Positions 27,568 to 36,949 of a stretch of 64,000 nt of DNA are shown in pieces (within the stretch, counting starts at the first letter, position 1; each line of letters begins with the position of its first letter). This stretch comes from an uncultured Phascolarctobacterium sp. Its GTDB lineage: Bacteria > Bacillota > Negativicutes > Acidaminococcales > Acidaminococcaceae. The translations under genes were made by a program, and so were the position numbers. The notes beneath the pieces were generated by a model, which had not been told where the DNA came from, searched no databases, and saw only the letters and a program-made list of their open reading frames with translations. The DNA is taken from positions 62,001 through 126,000 of the forward strand of contig CASEIL010000002.1 in assembly GCA_949288065.1 (NCBI GenBank), in the 5' to 3' direction.

Positions 27568-27591
27568 ATCTTAATGAAATTCACTTACCTC

Positions 27592-27919
27592 GGGGATGTA
27601 CTGGTTTCGACGGGGATAGGTGTGGTATGATAAGCGAGCCGTGTTTCCGTCAGCACGTTAAACGGCGGACGTTTAAAAATAAACGCTAAAGCTTAATGCT
27701 ACGTCCTTTCGTTCCTTTCCTGCGGGAATGATATGGACGCCAACAGCAGGATACTCTTAAGCCGTTTCCCGGAGGCTTAAGGGGAAACCTTTCGGGATAG
27801 CGACAAGATAACCCGCCATCAGGTGATTTTGAAGCGAAATAAAAAATGATGCGCTGCGCTCGGAGAAAGTTATATTGCAATATTTTCGGACAGGGGTTCG
27901 ACTCCCCTCATCTCCACCA
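27592..27919 (+). ncRNA. ssrA: Transfer-messenger RNA (tmRNA), one-piece
   Basis: Both tRNA-like halves are canonical: GGGGATGTACTGGTTTCGAC at the 5' end, and a T-arm with GGGGTTCGACTCCCC then CATCTCC-A-CCA encoded at the 3' end. The acceptor stem pairs GGGGATG with CATCTCC. A first pseudoknot can form from TCCGTC (27646-27651) and GGCGGA (27664-27669). Helix 5 forms from CGTCC/TCGTTCC and GGGAATGA/GGACG. The expected resume codon is GCT at 27685, 15 bases after the pseudoknot, but the frame then reads AAA GCT TAA. The tag would be only Ala-Lys-Ala, and no ALAA-type ending exists in any frame. At 328 nt the RNA is somewhat short. Confidence 0.93.
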
Positions 27920-28015
27920 TGTCGGCGGATATTTGATGCTGAAATTTTCTTTTTCAAGGTCTGCTTTGAATCCGAAATATTTTCTACATCAAGTTAAATA
28001 TATATTGTAAAATTC

Positions 28016-28056
28016 AAAAAAGCTGATTACAGTTTGTTCTGTAATCAGCTTTTTCT
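28016..28056. terminator. Bidirectional intrinsic terminator between ssrA and rpe
   Basis: A perfect 12-bp stem, AGCTGATTACAG (28021-28032) with CTGTAATCAGCT (28039-28050), is flanked by A and T runs on both sides. It can end ssrA transcripts on plus and the def-to-rpe operon on minus. The stretch 27920-28015 before it holds nothing else I can identify. Confidence 0.88.
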
Positions 28057-28086
28057 ATGCCAGTTTTTAGTTTTGAGTTTTACTTT

Positions 28087-28731
28087 TTACGCTTTTAAAC
28101 TTACGATGGCAGCGGCAGTGTCTTCCGCTCCGTAAACATAGCTGCCTGCCACTAAAATGTTAGCGCCTGCCTCGCGTACAATTTTGCTGGTTTCGGCGTT
28201 AATGCCGCCGTCCACCTGAATATCAAGGCTTAAACCTTTTTCGTCTGCCATTTTACGCAGCGCAGCAATTTTAGGCACAACGCTTGATATAAACTTCTGC
28301 CCGCCAAAGCCGGGGTTAACCGTCATCAAAAGCACCATATCGGCGTCGCTTAAAACCTCCTGCACCATGCACAGCGGCGTTGCCGGGTTCAGCGCCACGC
28401 CCGCTTTTACGCCCTTACTTTTAATATATTGCAGGCAGCGGTGCAAATGTTTGGTTGCCTCGGCGTGCACCACAATCATATTGGCGCCTGCTTTGGCAAA
28501 ATCGTCGATGTAGGTTTCCGAGTGCTCCACCATCAGGTGGCAGTCAAAAAACATATCCGTCACCTTGCGGATTTTTTCAACAACCGGCGCTCCAAAGGTC
28601 AGGTTCGGCACAAAATTACCGTCCATAACGTCGATGTGCACCCAGTCGGCACCGGCAGCTTCAATCTTTTTAATTTCGTCTGCCAGAAAGGCAAAATCAG
28701 CCGATAAAATAGAAGGGGCAACCTTAATCAT
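28087..28731 (-). CDS. rpe: Ribulose-phosphate 3-epimerase
   Basis: Interconverts ribulose 5-phosphate and xylulose 5-phosphate. The TIM-barrel opens [31 protein letters not shown] carries metal and catalytic residues, and [13 protein letters not shown] the phosphate-binding loop. Length 214 is standard. It overlaps rsgA by four bases and is the last gene of the def-to-rpe operon, the same terminal position as in Bacillus subtilis. Confidence 0.96.
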   Translation of the reverse strand: MIKVAPSILSADFAFLADEIKKIEAAGADWVHIDVMDGNFVPNLTFGAPVVEKIRKVTDMFFDCHLMVEHSETYIDDFAKAGANMIVVHAEATKHLHRCLQYIKSKGVKAGVALNPATPLCMVQEVLSDADMVLLMTVNPGFGGQKFISSVVPKIAALRKMADEKGLSLDIQVDGGINAETSKIVREAGANILVAGSYVYGAEDTAAAIVSLKA

Positions 28732-29612
28732 CTTTTACCACTCTTTTCTTTCAGTAATTTTATTTCGTCCAAAATTGCAAGGTACGATTCATAGCGGCTG
28801 GCAGCAATCTCGCCTGCTGCCACTGCGTCCTTTACGCCGCAAACCGGCTCGTGCGTGTGGGTACACGGCACAAACTTACAGCCGTGCTCAAAATGCTTAA
28901 ACTCCCTAAAGTATTTATAAAGCTCGCGCGCGTCGATGTTCTCGGCCAGCAAATTGCCAAAGCCCGGCGTATCTGCCAAATAACCGCCATTAAACGGTAT
29001 CAGCTGCGCAAAGCGGGTTGTGTGCCGCCCGCGGCCGATTTTTTCGCTGACGCGCCCCGTTTGCAGGGCTATGCCCGGCTGAATGGCGTTAAGCATGGAT
29101 GATTTGCCGACGCCGGACGGGCCTGCAAAGGCGCTGATTTTACCGTTTAAATAGCTGCGCAGTTCATCAATGCCGTTGCCGTTAACAGTAGAAACGGCAA
29201 ACACCCTGTACCCCGCCAGCCTGTAAACAGCAGCAATTTTTTCCAGCGCTTCTGCGCTGACAAGGTCGGTTTTATTAAGGCACAGCACTGCTTCAATACC
29301 GGCGCGCTCGGCAAAGGCCAGCATTTTATCTGCCAGCAGATAGCTGAAATCCGGGTCGCAGCAGGCAAAAGTAATCACCACGCAGTCAAGGTTTGCCATG
29401 GCAGGGCGCTCCATAAAGTTGCGCCGCGGCAATATCTTTGTTATCATGCTTTCGCCATCAGGGTTAGCCTCAAATTCCACCATGTCGCCAGTAACGGCAC
29501 TAAAGCGTTCCTGCTTCATTTTGCCTTTAATTTTGCAGGTTACAATTCCGTTTGCCTGCGTTTCTACATAATAATAGCCGTTAAAATTTTTAATAATGCG
29601 GCCGCTCGTCAC
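28728..29612 (-). CDS. rsgA: Ribosome small-subunit-dependent GTPase RsgA
   Basis: A circularly permuted GTPase for 30S maturation. An N-terminal OB-fold ([14 protein letters not shown]) is followed by G4 (LNKTDLV) before G1 ([14 protein letters not shown]) and G3 (DTPGFG). The C-terminal zinc region holds [14 protein letters not shown]. The start is GTG and overlaps the prkC stop (GTGA). It follows prkC/prpC as in other Firmicutes, where RsgA is linked to the kinase pair. Confidence 0.95.
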   Translation of the reverse strand: MTSGRIIKNFNGYYYVETQANGIVTCKIKGKMKQERFSAVTGDMVEFEANPDGESMITKILPRRNFMERPAMANLDCVVITFACCDPDFSYLLADKMLAFAERAGIEAVLCLNKTDLVSAEALEKIAAVYRLAGYRVFAVSTVNGNGIDELRSYLNGKISAFAGPSGVGKSSMLNAIQPGIALQTGRVSEKIGRGRHTTRFAQLIPFNGGYLADTPGFGNLLAENIDARELYKYFREFKHFEHGCKFVPCTHTHEPVCGVKDAVAAGEIAASRYESYLAILDEIKLLKEKSGKR

Positions 29613-31510
29613 AGCTGTTTCTCCTCAATCAGTTTATTATCGCAGTAAAATTTGGCAACTGCGTTGCCGCTTACTTCCACCTTCTGGCGGATGCGCACGC
29701 CTTCGCGCTTGGTGCCTTCGTAAACCTCGCGCTCACCGTCGTCGTCGCTTACAACAATGCGTACCTTTTGCTTTTTATTGCCTTCCGGCACTACAAATTC
29801 GGCGTATTTGTTTTCAGATTTTGTCCCCACGCCGTCAGCAACGCGCAGCACAACTTCCGTGCTGTTTAAAACCTTGCTGCCTTCCTTCGGCGTAATGCCA
29901 AGCACTGTGCCTGCAACCTTACGGCTGCCTACGGACTGCGCCTTAACATTCTTAAAGCCCAGCTGCTCCAGCGCCGTCATTGCCTCGCCGGAGGCTTTGC
30001 CAACCACAGTGGGAATGGTTACTTCCTTCGGCTTTTCGGAAATTACCAAATTAATTTTAGTGCCGTGCTCAATTTTTTCGTTGGCTTTCGGCGATTGTTC
30101 AATAACAAGGCCGCTGCCGTCGTCGCGGAACACGGTTTCTACCTTGCCGAGCGCAAGTTCCTTGCGTTCAAGCATTTTCTGCGCGTCGGCCAGCGTTTTG
30201 CCAGCCAGGTTAGGCACTTCCACCATCTCTATGCCCTTGCTGACGGTTAAATAAACGGCGCTGCCTTCCTTGCGCATTTCGTTGCCCTCCGGGTCCTGCT
30301 TCAGCACCAGCCCGGGGGTTACTTTATCGTCATAGGCTTCCTTAAAGGTTATGCTAAAGCCTGCGTTTTCCAAAATCTGCTGCGCTTCCACCACGGTTTT
30401 GCCTGTAACGTCCGGCACTTTAACCGTGTCGCGGCTGAACACGTTGCCAATCAGCAAAAATACTGCGCTCAGCACCACAACCACGGCTGCCAGCATAATT
30501 TGCTGGTGGCGCGTAAGCTGCATGTTTTTCAAACGCTCTACAAGGCTCTGCTTCTCTTTTTTGGCGCGGTGCGGGGTTTCCGGCACCGTCATCACAATGG
30601 TTTCCTCCGGCGCTTCCGGCTCGTCGTAAACAATTTCTGTTGCTTCTGCCTCAGCCAGCGGGTAAGCCTCTTCGTCTTTTTCTTTTTCCAGCTTGTTTTT
30701 AATATTGTTCAAATCCTGCCACATTTCGTCCGCGGTAGCGTAGCGTTTGGTTAAGTCCTTCGCCAGTGCCTTGTCGATAACGTGCTGCAAACAGTGCGGC
30801 AGCCCATCCACATAAGTGCTGAGCGGCGGCTGCGTTTTTTCAACGTGCATCATCGCTACGGCAACGGCGGTGTTGCCGTCAAAAGGCACATGCCCCGTCA
30901 GCATTTCGTACAGCACAATGCCCAGCGAATAAATATCGCTCTGCGCCGTTATCTGCTTGCCGCTGGCCTGCTCCGGCGAAAGGTAATGCACCGAGCCGAT
31001 AACGGAATTGGTGTACACCATCGTCATGCTGCTAATCATGCGGGCAATGCCAAAATCGGCAATCTTCGGCATCATGTGCTCGGTTATTAAAATATTGTGC
31101 GGCTTAATATCGCAGTGAATGATATTGCGTTTGTGCGCGTGGCGCAGCCCTGCCGCAATCTCGCAGGCAATGTGCACTGCCCAGTAGGGCGAAAGGCGGC
31201 CTTTTTCTTCCAGCAAATCCTTCAGCGTTTTGCCTTCCACATATTCCATAACGATAAAGGATTTGCCGTCCTCCTCGCAAACGTCAAAAATGTTGATGAT
31301 GGACGGGCTGGAAAGCCTTGCCGCCGATTGTGCCTCGTGCTTAAACTGATTTAAAAGGGTTTTATCGTCGTTAAACTGTGCGCGCAGCACCTTAATGGCA
31401 ACCTGCCTGTTTAACAGCAAATCCTCGGCAAGATAAACCTCGGCCATTCCGCCCGAACCAATATGGCGCAGGATTTTATAACGCTGTTTTAAAATTGTTC
31501 CGTTGTCCAT
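29609..31510 (-). CDS. prkC: PASTA-domain eukaryotic-type Ser/Thr protein kinase
   Basis: A 633-residue membrane kinase. The cytoplasmic domain has GSGGMAEVYL, K40, HCDIKPHN (catalytic D134; the usual arginine of HRD is cysteine) and DFGIA (152-156). One transmembrane helix spans about 338-358. Three PASTA repeats follow (from about 361, 428 and 494), then a C-terminal tail of about 70 residues. By family it senses peptidoglycan fragments or lipid II and regulates wall growth and translation. It starts one base after the phosphatase gene ends. Confidence 0.95.
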   Translation of the reverse strand: MDNGTILKQRYKILRHIGSGGMAEVYLAEDLLLNRQVAIKVLRAQFNDDKTLLNQFKHEAQSAARLSSPSIINIFDVCEEDGKSFIVMEYVEGKTLKDLLEEKGRLSPYWAVHIACEIAAGLRHAHKRNIIHCDIKPHNILITEHMMPKIADFGIARMISSMTMVYTNSVIGSVHYLSPEQASGKQITAQSDIYSLGIVLYEMLTGHVPFDGNTAVAVAMMHVEKTQPPLSTYVDGLPHCLQHVIDKALAKDLTKRYATADEMWQDLNNIKNKLEKEKDEEAYPLAEAEATEIVYDEPEAPEETIVMTVPETPHRAKKEKQSLVERLKNMQLTRHQQIMLAAVVVVLSAVFLLIGNVFSRDTVKVPDVTGKTVVEAQQILENAGFSITFKEAYDDKVTPGLVLKQDPEGNEMRKEGSAVYLTVSKGIEMVEVPNLAGKTLADAQKMLERKELALGKVETVFRDDGSGLVIEQSPKANEKIEHGTKINLVISEKPKEVTIPTVVGKASGEAMTALEQLGFKNVKAQSVGSRKVAGTVLGITPKEGSKVLNSTEVVLRVADGVGTKSENKYAEFVVPEGNKKQKVRIVVSDDDGEREVYEGTKREGVRIRQKVEVSGNAVAKFYCDNKLIEEKQL

Positions 31511-32239
31511 TTATATCTCCTCCGCCTTAAAATCAAGCAAAATTACCGAAACATTATCACGCCCGCCGTTGTTCAGCGCCAGCTCTATCAAAGCGTCCGC
31601 CGCTTTTTCCGTATCGGCTTCCGCCAGCACGGCAGCAATTTCTGCGTCCGTCGCCATGTCGCTCAGCCCGTCGCTGCACAAAAGCAGCCTGTCGCCCTGT
31701 TCCAGCTTAAAGCTGAACACGTCCGATTCCAGCTCTTCATCCGCACCGACGGCCCTTAAAATTACGTTGCGCTGCGGGTGGCGACGCGCTTCTTCCGAAG
31801 TTATATCGCCCTTGCTTAACAGCTCCGCCACATAGGAATGGTCCTGCGTTATCTGCTTTAAGCTGCCGCCGCGCCATAAATACAGGCGGCTGTCGCCGAT
31901 ATTCAGCGCATAAGCCAAACCGTCCGCCGCTAAATAAACGGCCACCAGCGTTGTGCCCATGCCTTCGTAATCAGGTTTTTGGCACACTATGCTGCGCAAA
32001 TGGCTGTTTGCTTCGGAGGCGGCCTCTTTCAGCGCCGCGCAAAGCTCAGCGCCGGTCAGCCCGGCAAAGCCCTTTTTGGCCTCCTGCAATACTTTAATTG
32101 TTTCCACGCTGGCCACTTCGCCTGCCGCATAGCCGCCCATGCCGTCGGCAATGGCAAACAAATCCGGCATATCCGTCAAAACGGCGTCCTCGTTGGTGGC
32201 ACGCACCAAACCAGCGTTGGTTTTACTGACCGCTATCAT
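31511..32239 (-). CDS. prpC: PP2C-type Ser/Thr protein phosphatase, partner of PrkC
   Basis: A 242-residue metal-dependent phosphatase. The metal-binding motifs are ADGMGGYAAGEVAS near the N-terminus, CSDGLSDM, and the C-terminal GGRDNVSVILL. The N-terminus also carries the usual AVSKTNAGLVRATNEDA. It reverses PrkC phosphorylation. Immediately adjacent to prkC, and downstream of rlmN, as in Bacillus subtilis. Confidence 0.95.
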   Translation of the reverse strand: MIAVSKTNAGLVRATNEDAVLTDMPDLFAIADGMGGYAAGEVASVETIKVLQEAKKGFAGLTGAELCAALKEAASEANSHLRSIVCQKPDYEGMGTTLVAVYLAADGLAYALNIGDSRLYLWRGGSLKQITQDHSYVAELLSKGDITSEEARRHPQRNVILRAVGADEELESDVFSFKLEQGDRLLLCSDGLSDMATDAEIAAVLAEADTEKAADALIELALNNGGRDNVSVILLDFKAEEI

Positions 32240-32250
32240 ACAGCGCCCCC

Positions 32251-33306
32251 TTAATGCCCGGCATTATTTTTATTAAACTTGGCCCGCAGCTGCCCGCAGG
32301 CTGCGTTAATATCCTTGCCCATCTCCTTGCGGATGGTAGCGTTAATTTTATTTTTCTGTAAAACTTTTAAAAATCCTTCAATGCGCTTAGCAGAAGGGCG
32401 TTCAAAGCCCTTTTCCGGCACCGGATTGGCCGGAATTAAATTTACCGAGGCGTGCTTAAATTTTAAATAATTACTTAAAAGCTGCGCGTCCTCCGGCGAA
32501 TCGTTTTTATCTTTAATCAAAATATATTCGTAAGTTACCTGCCTGCCGCCCGCCTGCGCGTATTTTTCCGCTGCGGCGATAACCTCTGCAAACGGATAGC
32601 CCTTATTTACAGGCATCAGCTCCGTACGCACGTCGGTTTTAACAGCGTGCAGCGAAATCGCCAGGTTCAGCGGCAGCGCTTCCGCCGTCAAACGCTCAAT
32701 GCCCGGTATAATGCCGCAGGTAGAAAGCGTCATGTTGCGGTAGCTCATAAACAGCGTGTCCTCGCGGTGCAAAAACTTCAGCGCGCCAATAACAGCGTCG
32801 TAGTTCAGCATCGGCTCGCCGCTGCCCATAACCACAATGCGGCTTACCTGCTTGGGCGCTACAATGGCGTTAAACAAATACACCTGCATAATAATTTCGG
32901 CGCTTGTTAAATTGCGCACGCAGCCGTTCAAGCCGCTGGCGCAGAACGCACAGCCCATAGCGCAGCCCACCTGGCTGGATACGCAAACGCTGTAACCGTA
33001 ATCGTGGTGCATTAAAACCGTTTCCACGGAGTTGCCGTCCATCAGTTCCAGAAGCAGCTTTTCTGTCAGGCCGTCGCTTGACTGCCAGCGCGTTAAAATT
33101 TTCACCTGCGCAGGCAGCACGGTAAAATGCTCTTCCAGCACGGCAATATCGGCTTTGGAGATATTGTGCATATCCGCAAATTTAAAAACGGATTTTTTAT
33201 AAAGCCACTGGTAAACCTGCGCCGCACGAAACTTCTTTAAGCCAACCGCCAAAAATTCCTGGTGCAAGGCTTCAAGTTCCAGCCCAAAAATTTCTTTTTT
33301 CATCAA
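32251..33306 (-). CDS. rlmN: Dual-specificity 23S rRNA / tRNA adenine-C2 methyltransferase
   Basis: A radical-SAM enzyme making m2A in 23S rRNA and some tRNAs. The cluster motif is CAMGCAFCASG. The family's SGEPMLNYDA and the C-terminal cysteine region (DINAACGQL) that forms the methyl-carrying cysteine are present. The 351-residue length is typical. It sits between rsmB and prpC with small gaps. Confidence 0.95.
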   Translation of the reverse strand: MMKKEIFGLELEALHQEFLAVGLKKFRAAQVYQWLYKKSVFKFADMHNISKADIAVLEEHFTVLPAQVKILTRWQSSDGLTEKLLLELMDGNSVETVLMHHDYGYSVCVSSQVGCAMGCAFCASGLNGCVRNLTSAEIIMQVYLFNAIVAPKQVSRIVVMGSGEPMLNYDAVIGALKFLHREDTLFMSYRNMTLSTCGIIPGIERLTAEALPLNLAISLHAVKTDVRTELMPVNKGYPFAEVIAAAEKYAQAGGRQVTYEYILIKDKNDSPEDAQLLSNYLKFKHASVNLIPANPVPEKGFERPSAKRIEGFLKVLQKNKINATIRKEMGKDINAACGQLRAKFNKNNAGH

Positions 33307-33308
33307 AA

Positions 33309-34679
33309 CTACTCCTTGCGCCGCATTGCGCAGATATAAAAGCCGTCCACATTATCGCGCTGCGGCAAAAGCTGAAGTTCGTTCACCGTTTCGCCCGTCA
33401 GCGGATGCTTAAACCCGGCATATTCAAACTTCGGGTTAGCCGCTAAAAATGCTTTGGTAAGCTCACTGTTTTCAGCAGGCTCCAAAGTGCAGGTGCTGTA
33501 CACCAGCGTGCCGCCCGCTTTAACATAACGCGCCGCGTTGCGCAAAATGGCCTTTTGCAGCGGCGGAAATACCTCTAAATCATTTTTAGTTTTACGCCAG
33601 CGCGCTTCGGCACGGCGGCGCAAAACGCCAAGCCCGCTGCACAGCGCATCTACCAGCACGCAGTCGGCGGTGTTTGCCCAGTCCGGCTTGTAAACAGCGG
33701 CATCCTGCAAAACAGGCTTTATAATGCTAATGCCCAAACGCTTGGCATTTTCTTCAATCAGTTTAATTTTGTGCGCGTGGATGTCGCAGGCGTAAATAGT
33801 GCCTTTATCCTGCATCAGCTGCGCCAAATGCGTGGTTTTGCCGCCCGGTGCCGCACATAAATCATACACCGCCATGCCCGGCTGCGGGTTTACCACGTGC
33901 GCCACCAGCATACTGCTTTCGTCCTGCATATAGCAGCTGTCCGGGTGCCGCTCCATAAACGCCGTCAGCCCCACTGTTTTAGTACAAATAATTCCTTCGG
34001 CGCACCATCGGGAGGGCTCTGCCTCAAAACCGGCCTGTTTTAAATTTGCCAAAAGCTCCTCGCGCGTCGTTTTTAAAGTGTTCGTGCGCAGGGTAAGCTG
34101 CGGCGGCAAATTATCATATCGGCATAGCGCTTTTGTTTCTTCCATGCCAAACTGCGCTGCCCAGCGTTTAACCAGCCATTCGGGGTGAAACTCCATCAGC
34201 GCTACGCTTAAAGCTGCGTTGTCGCTTTCAGCCGGGAACACAATGCTTCCTGCTTCCTTGCTGCGCACGGCAGAACGCAAAATGCCGTTAACAAATTTGG
34301 CCGTGCCTAAATGGCTGCACGCCTTGGCAAGCTCCGTGCTTTCGTTGCACGCTGCCGATGCGGGCACTTTATCCAGATAAAACAGCTGGTACAGCCCCAT
34401 GCGCAAAATATTAACAATCGCCTTGTCAATTTTGTTTATTGGACGGGACGATAACTGCGACAAAAGCCAGTCCAAAGTACCTTTAGCCTTTACGGTACCA
34501 TAGACCAGCTCTGTAATAAACCTGCGGTCCCTGTCGTCGCAGCTGTGGCTGCGCAGGGCTTTGTTCAAGGCAATGTTAGCGTAAGCGCCCTCGTCCAAAA
34601 TGGCGCAGATAACCTCCAGCGCAATTTGCCTTGCCGATTTCTTTTTATTTTTATTGTTTTGCTTTTGTTTTACTGCCAT
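33309..34679 (-). CDS. rsmB: 16S rRNA (cytosine-C5)-methyltransferase RsmB
   Basis: A 456-residue protein with an N-terminal NusB-like RNA-binding domain (ARQIALEVICAILDEGAYAN) and a C-terminal SAM-dependent domain. The SAM loop is DLCAAPGGKTTHLAQ; the two family cysteines are in DALCSGLGVLRR and YSTCTLEPAENS. It methylates C967-equivalent in 16S rRNA. It starts inside the 3' end of the DUF116 gene with a 29-base overlap. Confidence 0.95.
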   Translation of the reverse strand: MAVKQKQNNKNKKKSARQIALEVICAILDEGAYANIALNKALRSHSCDDRDRRFITELVYGTVKAKGTLDWLLSQLSSRPINKIDKAIVNILRMGLYQLFYLDKVPASAACNESTELAKACSHLGTAKFVNGILRSAVRSKEAGSIVFPAESDNAALSVALMEFHPEWLVKRWAAQFGMEETKALCRYDNLPPQLTLRTNTLKTTREELLANLKQAGFEAEPSRWCAEGIICTKTVGLTAFMERHPDSCYMQDESSMLVAHVVNPQPGMAVYDLCAAPGGKTTHLAQLMQDKGTIYACDIHAHKIKLIEENAKRLGISIIKPVLQDAAVYKPDWANTADCVLVDALCSGLGVLRRRAEARWRKTKNDLEVFPPLQKAILRNAARYVKAGGTLVYSTCTLEPAENSELTKAFLAANPKFEYAGFKHPLTGETVNELQLLPQRDNVDGFYICAMRRKE

Positions 34680-35451
34680 CTGCTTCCTCAGTATCTAAAA
34701 AGTCTAAAATTGCTGCTTCCACCTTGTTAATATCCACGCGCGTGTTAAAGCACGGGCCAAACGGCCTTTCGTTCAGCACGCCTATAACCGGCAGCGGGAA
34801 CACGTCCTGTATGCCGCTGGTTAAATCGCGCTCGCACGCTACGGCAATAATCGCCTTAGGGCGGATTTGCTTAACCATTTGCCGTGCCAGCGTGCCGCCC
34901 GTTGCCACGCCCACGTGGATGCCGTATTTATGCGACAGACCCAACAGCGCGCCGACGCTGCACCCGCCGCACTGGCGGCAGTTTTCGATGTTGCGCGTTA
35001 TTTTATGCACGCAGGTATCAAGCTGAATGCAGTGCGGGGTTAAAATCATAATGCGCGAGGCGGGCACCTTTATTTTGTGCTGCCTTACCAGATGGTTGCT
35101 CACTTCTATAAACGACTGCTCTATCCGCTGGCGCGGAATGTTAAAAATGCGCCCCAGCCCAATGGCAAACGGAAACAGCATATTAACGGCCTTCCACGCC
35201 CAAAAGTAAAATGTTTTGATAATAGGAAAACCTAAAATTGCCAGCACAATGGCGCACACTGCCGCTAAAAGCCCCAGTGCTACTACAATGCCGACGCTGC
35301 CGAACAGCATGGGCAGCGTTTTGTTGATTTGCGCCAGCCCCGGCAACGCCACGCGCCAGCACAGGTAAATGAACAGTGCGCCCAAAAAGGCACTGCCTAA
35401 GGTTAAAGATACAAATATGCGTTTTTTAGGTTTTAAAACACTTTCCATCAT
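34651..35451 (-). CDS. DUF116 family membrane protein
   Basis: A conserved protein of unknown function found between fmt and rsmB in many clostridia and relatives. Two hydrophobic segments near the N-terminus anchor it. The soluble part has clustered cysteines (LDTC, then NCRQCGGC), suggesting a metal or iron-sulphur site, and ends with a charged tail. An in-frame TTG lies four codons upstream, but I prefer the ATG at 35451, one base after the fmt stop. The ribosome-binding site is weak for either, so coupling to fmt translation is likely. Confidence 0.85.
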   Translation of the reverse strand: MMESVLKPKKRIFVSLTLGSAFLGALFIYLCWRVALPGLAQINKTLPMLFGSVGIVVALGLLAAVCAIVLAILGFPIIKTFYFWAWKAVNMLFPFAIGLGRIFNIPRQRIEQSFIEVSNHLVRQHKIKVPASRIMILTPHCIQLDTCVHKITRNIENCRQCGGCSVGALLGLSHKYGIHVGVATGGTLARQMVKQIRPKAIIAVACERDLTSGIQDVFPLPVIGVLNERPFGPCFNTRVDINKVEAAILDFLDTEEADGSKTKAKQ

Positions 35452-35452
35452 G

Positions 35453-36391
35453 TTAGTTTTCAACGCCTAAAATATCTCCTGCATTAATGCCGCGCCCGTT
35501 GCAAAAAACAGCCGCCGGCATACGTTTTTTTGATTCCGGCTGCACTTCCGTTACCAAAAGCGCGCCGCTGCCGCAGGCTACCTTAAAGCCTGCTTTGTTA
35601 AGCTCCAACACTTTGCCCGGCGTGCCGCTGCCCTCAGCAAGCTGCGCCCGCCAGATTTTCAGCCTTTTGCCGTCCGGCAGGGTGGTTACAGTGCCCGGCG
35701 CAGGGTTAAAGGCGCGGATTTTGTTATGGATTTGTTCTGCCGGTAAAGTCCAGTCAAGAATTTCCATATCGCGCGTCAGTAAATGCGCATAGGTTGCTTC
35801 GTCGTTATTTTGTTTTTCGGGCGTTACTTCGCCATTTTTAATTTTTTCAATCGTTGCCAGCAAAAGCTCGCCGCCCGCTTCCTTCAGCTCGTCGTGCAGC
35901 TCGCCCTGCGTCATTTCCGGCGTAATGGCAACGCTCACCTTCGTCAGCATATCGCCGGTGTCCATGCCAATATCCATCTGCATAATGGTTACGCCGCTTT
36001 CTGTTTCGCCGTTTAAAATGGCGTAATGTATCGGCGCAGCGCCGCGGTATTTCGGCAGCAGCGAGGCATGCACATTAATGCAGCCGTATTTTGGCATTTC
36101 CAAAATCTCCTTCGGCAAAAACTGCCCAAAGGCGGCCACTACAATTAAATCCGGCGCCAGGCCGCGCAAAAGCTCAATTACTTCCGGAGCCTTTACACGC
36201 TGCGGCTGGTAAACCTCATAGCCGCGCTCCAAAGCGTATTCCTTCACCGGCGTCATCAGCATTTTCTGCCCGCGCCCTTTCGGGCGGTCCGGCTGGGTAA
36301 ATACGCCTACTATTTCATCTGTGCCCCGCTCTGCCAGCGCCTTAATGCTTGCCACGGCAAAATCAGGGGTTCCCATAAATACAATGCGCAT
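35453..36391 (-). CDS. fmt: Methionyl-tRNA formyltransferase
   Basis: Formylates initiator Met-tRNA. The N-terminal hydrolase fold begins MRIVFMGTPDFAVASIKAL. The catalytic region has NVHASLLPKYRGAAPIHYAI with the conserved Asn and His, and DTGDML carries the Asp. The C-terminal OB-like domain ends the 312 residues. It is five bases downstream of def, the enzyme that later removes the formyl group. Confidence 0.96.
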   Translation of the reverse strand: MRIVFMGTPDFAVASIKALAERGTDEIVGVFTQPDRPKGRGQKMLMTPVKEYALERGYEVYQPQRVKAPEVIELLRGLAPDLIVVAAFGQFLPKEILEMPKYGCINVHASLLPKYRGAAPIHYAILNGETESGVTIMQMDIGMDTGDMLTKVSVAITPEMTQGELHDELKEAGGELLLATIEKIKNGEVTPEKQNNDEATYAHLLTRDMEILDWTLPAEQIHNKIRAFNPAPGTVTTLPDGKRLKIWRAQLAEGSGTPGKVLELNKAGFKVACGSGALLVTEVQPESKKRMPAAVFCNGRGINAGDILGVEN

Positions 36392-36396
36392 TTTTG

Positions 36397-36864
36397 TTAC
36401 TCCCTGTCAACTTCCTTCGGCATTAAAACCTTGGCCTTGTCAATAAACAGCACACCGTCCAAATGGTCCAGCTCGTGCTGGATGCACACTGCCAAAAGCC
36501 CGTCCGCTTCAATCAGCATTTTGTGCCCCTTGCGGTCGTAATATTCGCAGTGCACAATCTCGGCGCGCTCCACTTCGCCCTCATAATCGGGCACGGAAAG
36601 GCAGCCTTCCGGGCCGACTGCTGCGCCCTCGCGGTAGGTAATAACTGGGTTAATCATTTCAATTAAGCCCTCGCCCACGTCGATAACCACAATGCGCTTT
36701 AACACGCCAATCTGCGGCGCCGCAAGGCCTACGCCGTTAGCGGCATACATAGTTTCTGCCATATCGTTCAGCAGGCGCTGGGTTTTCTTGTCCATGCGTT
36801 CCACGTTCTGTGCTTTCTGGCGCAGCACAGGGTCGCCTGCAACTAATATTTTTAACTTGCTCAC
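36397..36864 (-). CDS. def: Peptide deformylase
   Basis: Removes the N-formyl group from new proteins. All three metal-site motifs are present: GVGLAAPQ, EGCLSVP and QHELDHLDG. The 155-residue length and sequence fit the type-1 enzyme. It is the first gene after a plausible promoter, and the operon then runs to rpe, nine genes later. Confidence 0.96.
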   Translation of the reverse strand: MSKLKILVAGDPVLRQKAQNVERMDKKTQRLLNDMAETMYAANGVGLAAPQIGVLKRIVVIDVGEGLIEMINPVITYREGAAVGPEGCLSVPDYEGEVERAEIVHCEYYDRKGHKMLIEADGLLAVCIQHELDHLDGVLFIDKAKVLMPKEVDRE

Positions 36865-36898
36865 ATTAGCCTCCTAAAAAATCACTCTCTAAATATTT

Positions 36899-36928
36899 AT
36901 TATAACACAAAAAAGCGGCGGCGGGCAA
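36899..36928 (-). promoter_or_regulatory. Predicted promoter for the def-to-rpe operon
   Basis: TTGCCC (36923-36928) and TATAAT (36899-36904), spaced 18 bases on the minus strand, about 30 bases upstream of def. priA ends only 22 bases further upstream, without a clear terminator. Confidence 0.45.
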
Positions 36929-36949
36929 TTTTAAAGCACGTTAAACGGG

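Noticed and set aside
27685-27774. Longer tag read in another frame of the tmRNA (through about 27759)
   Set aside because: It would start at a Leu codon, run through helix 5 and end in a polar sequence, unlike known tags.
27592-27919. tmRNA as an integration site for a prophage or island
   Set aside because: No integrase, no direct repeat of the tmRNA 3' end was noticed, and both flanks carry housekeeping or lar genes.
27592-27919. Permuted two-piece tmRNA
   Set aside because: The 5' acceptor strand starts the RNA and the CCA end closes it, so this is the one-piece form.
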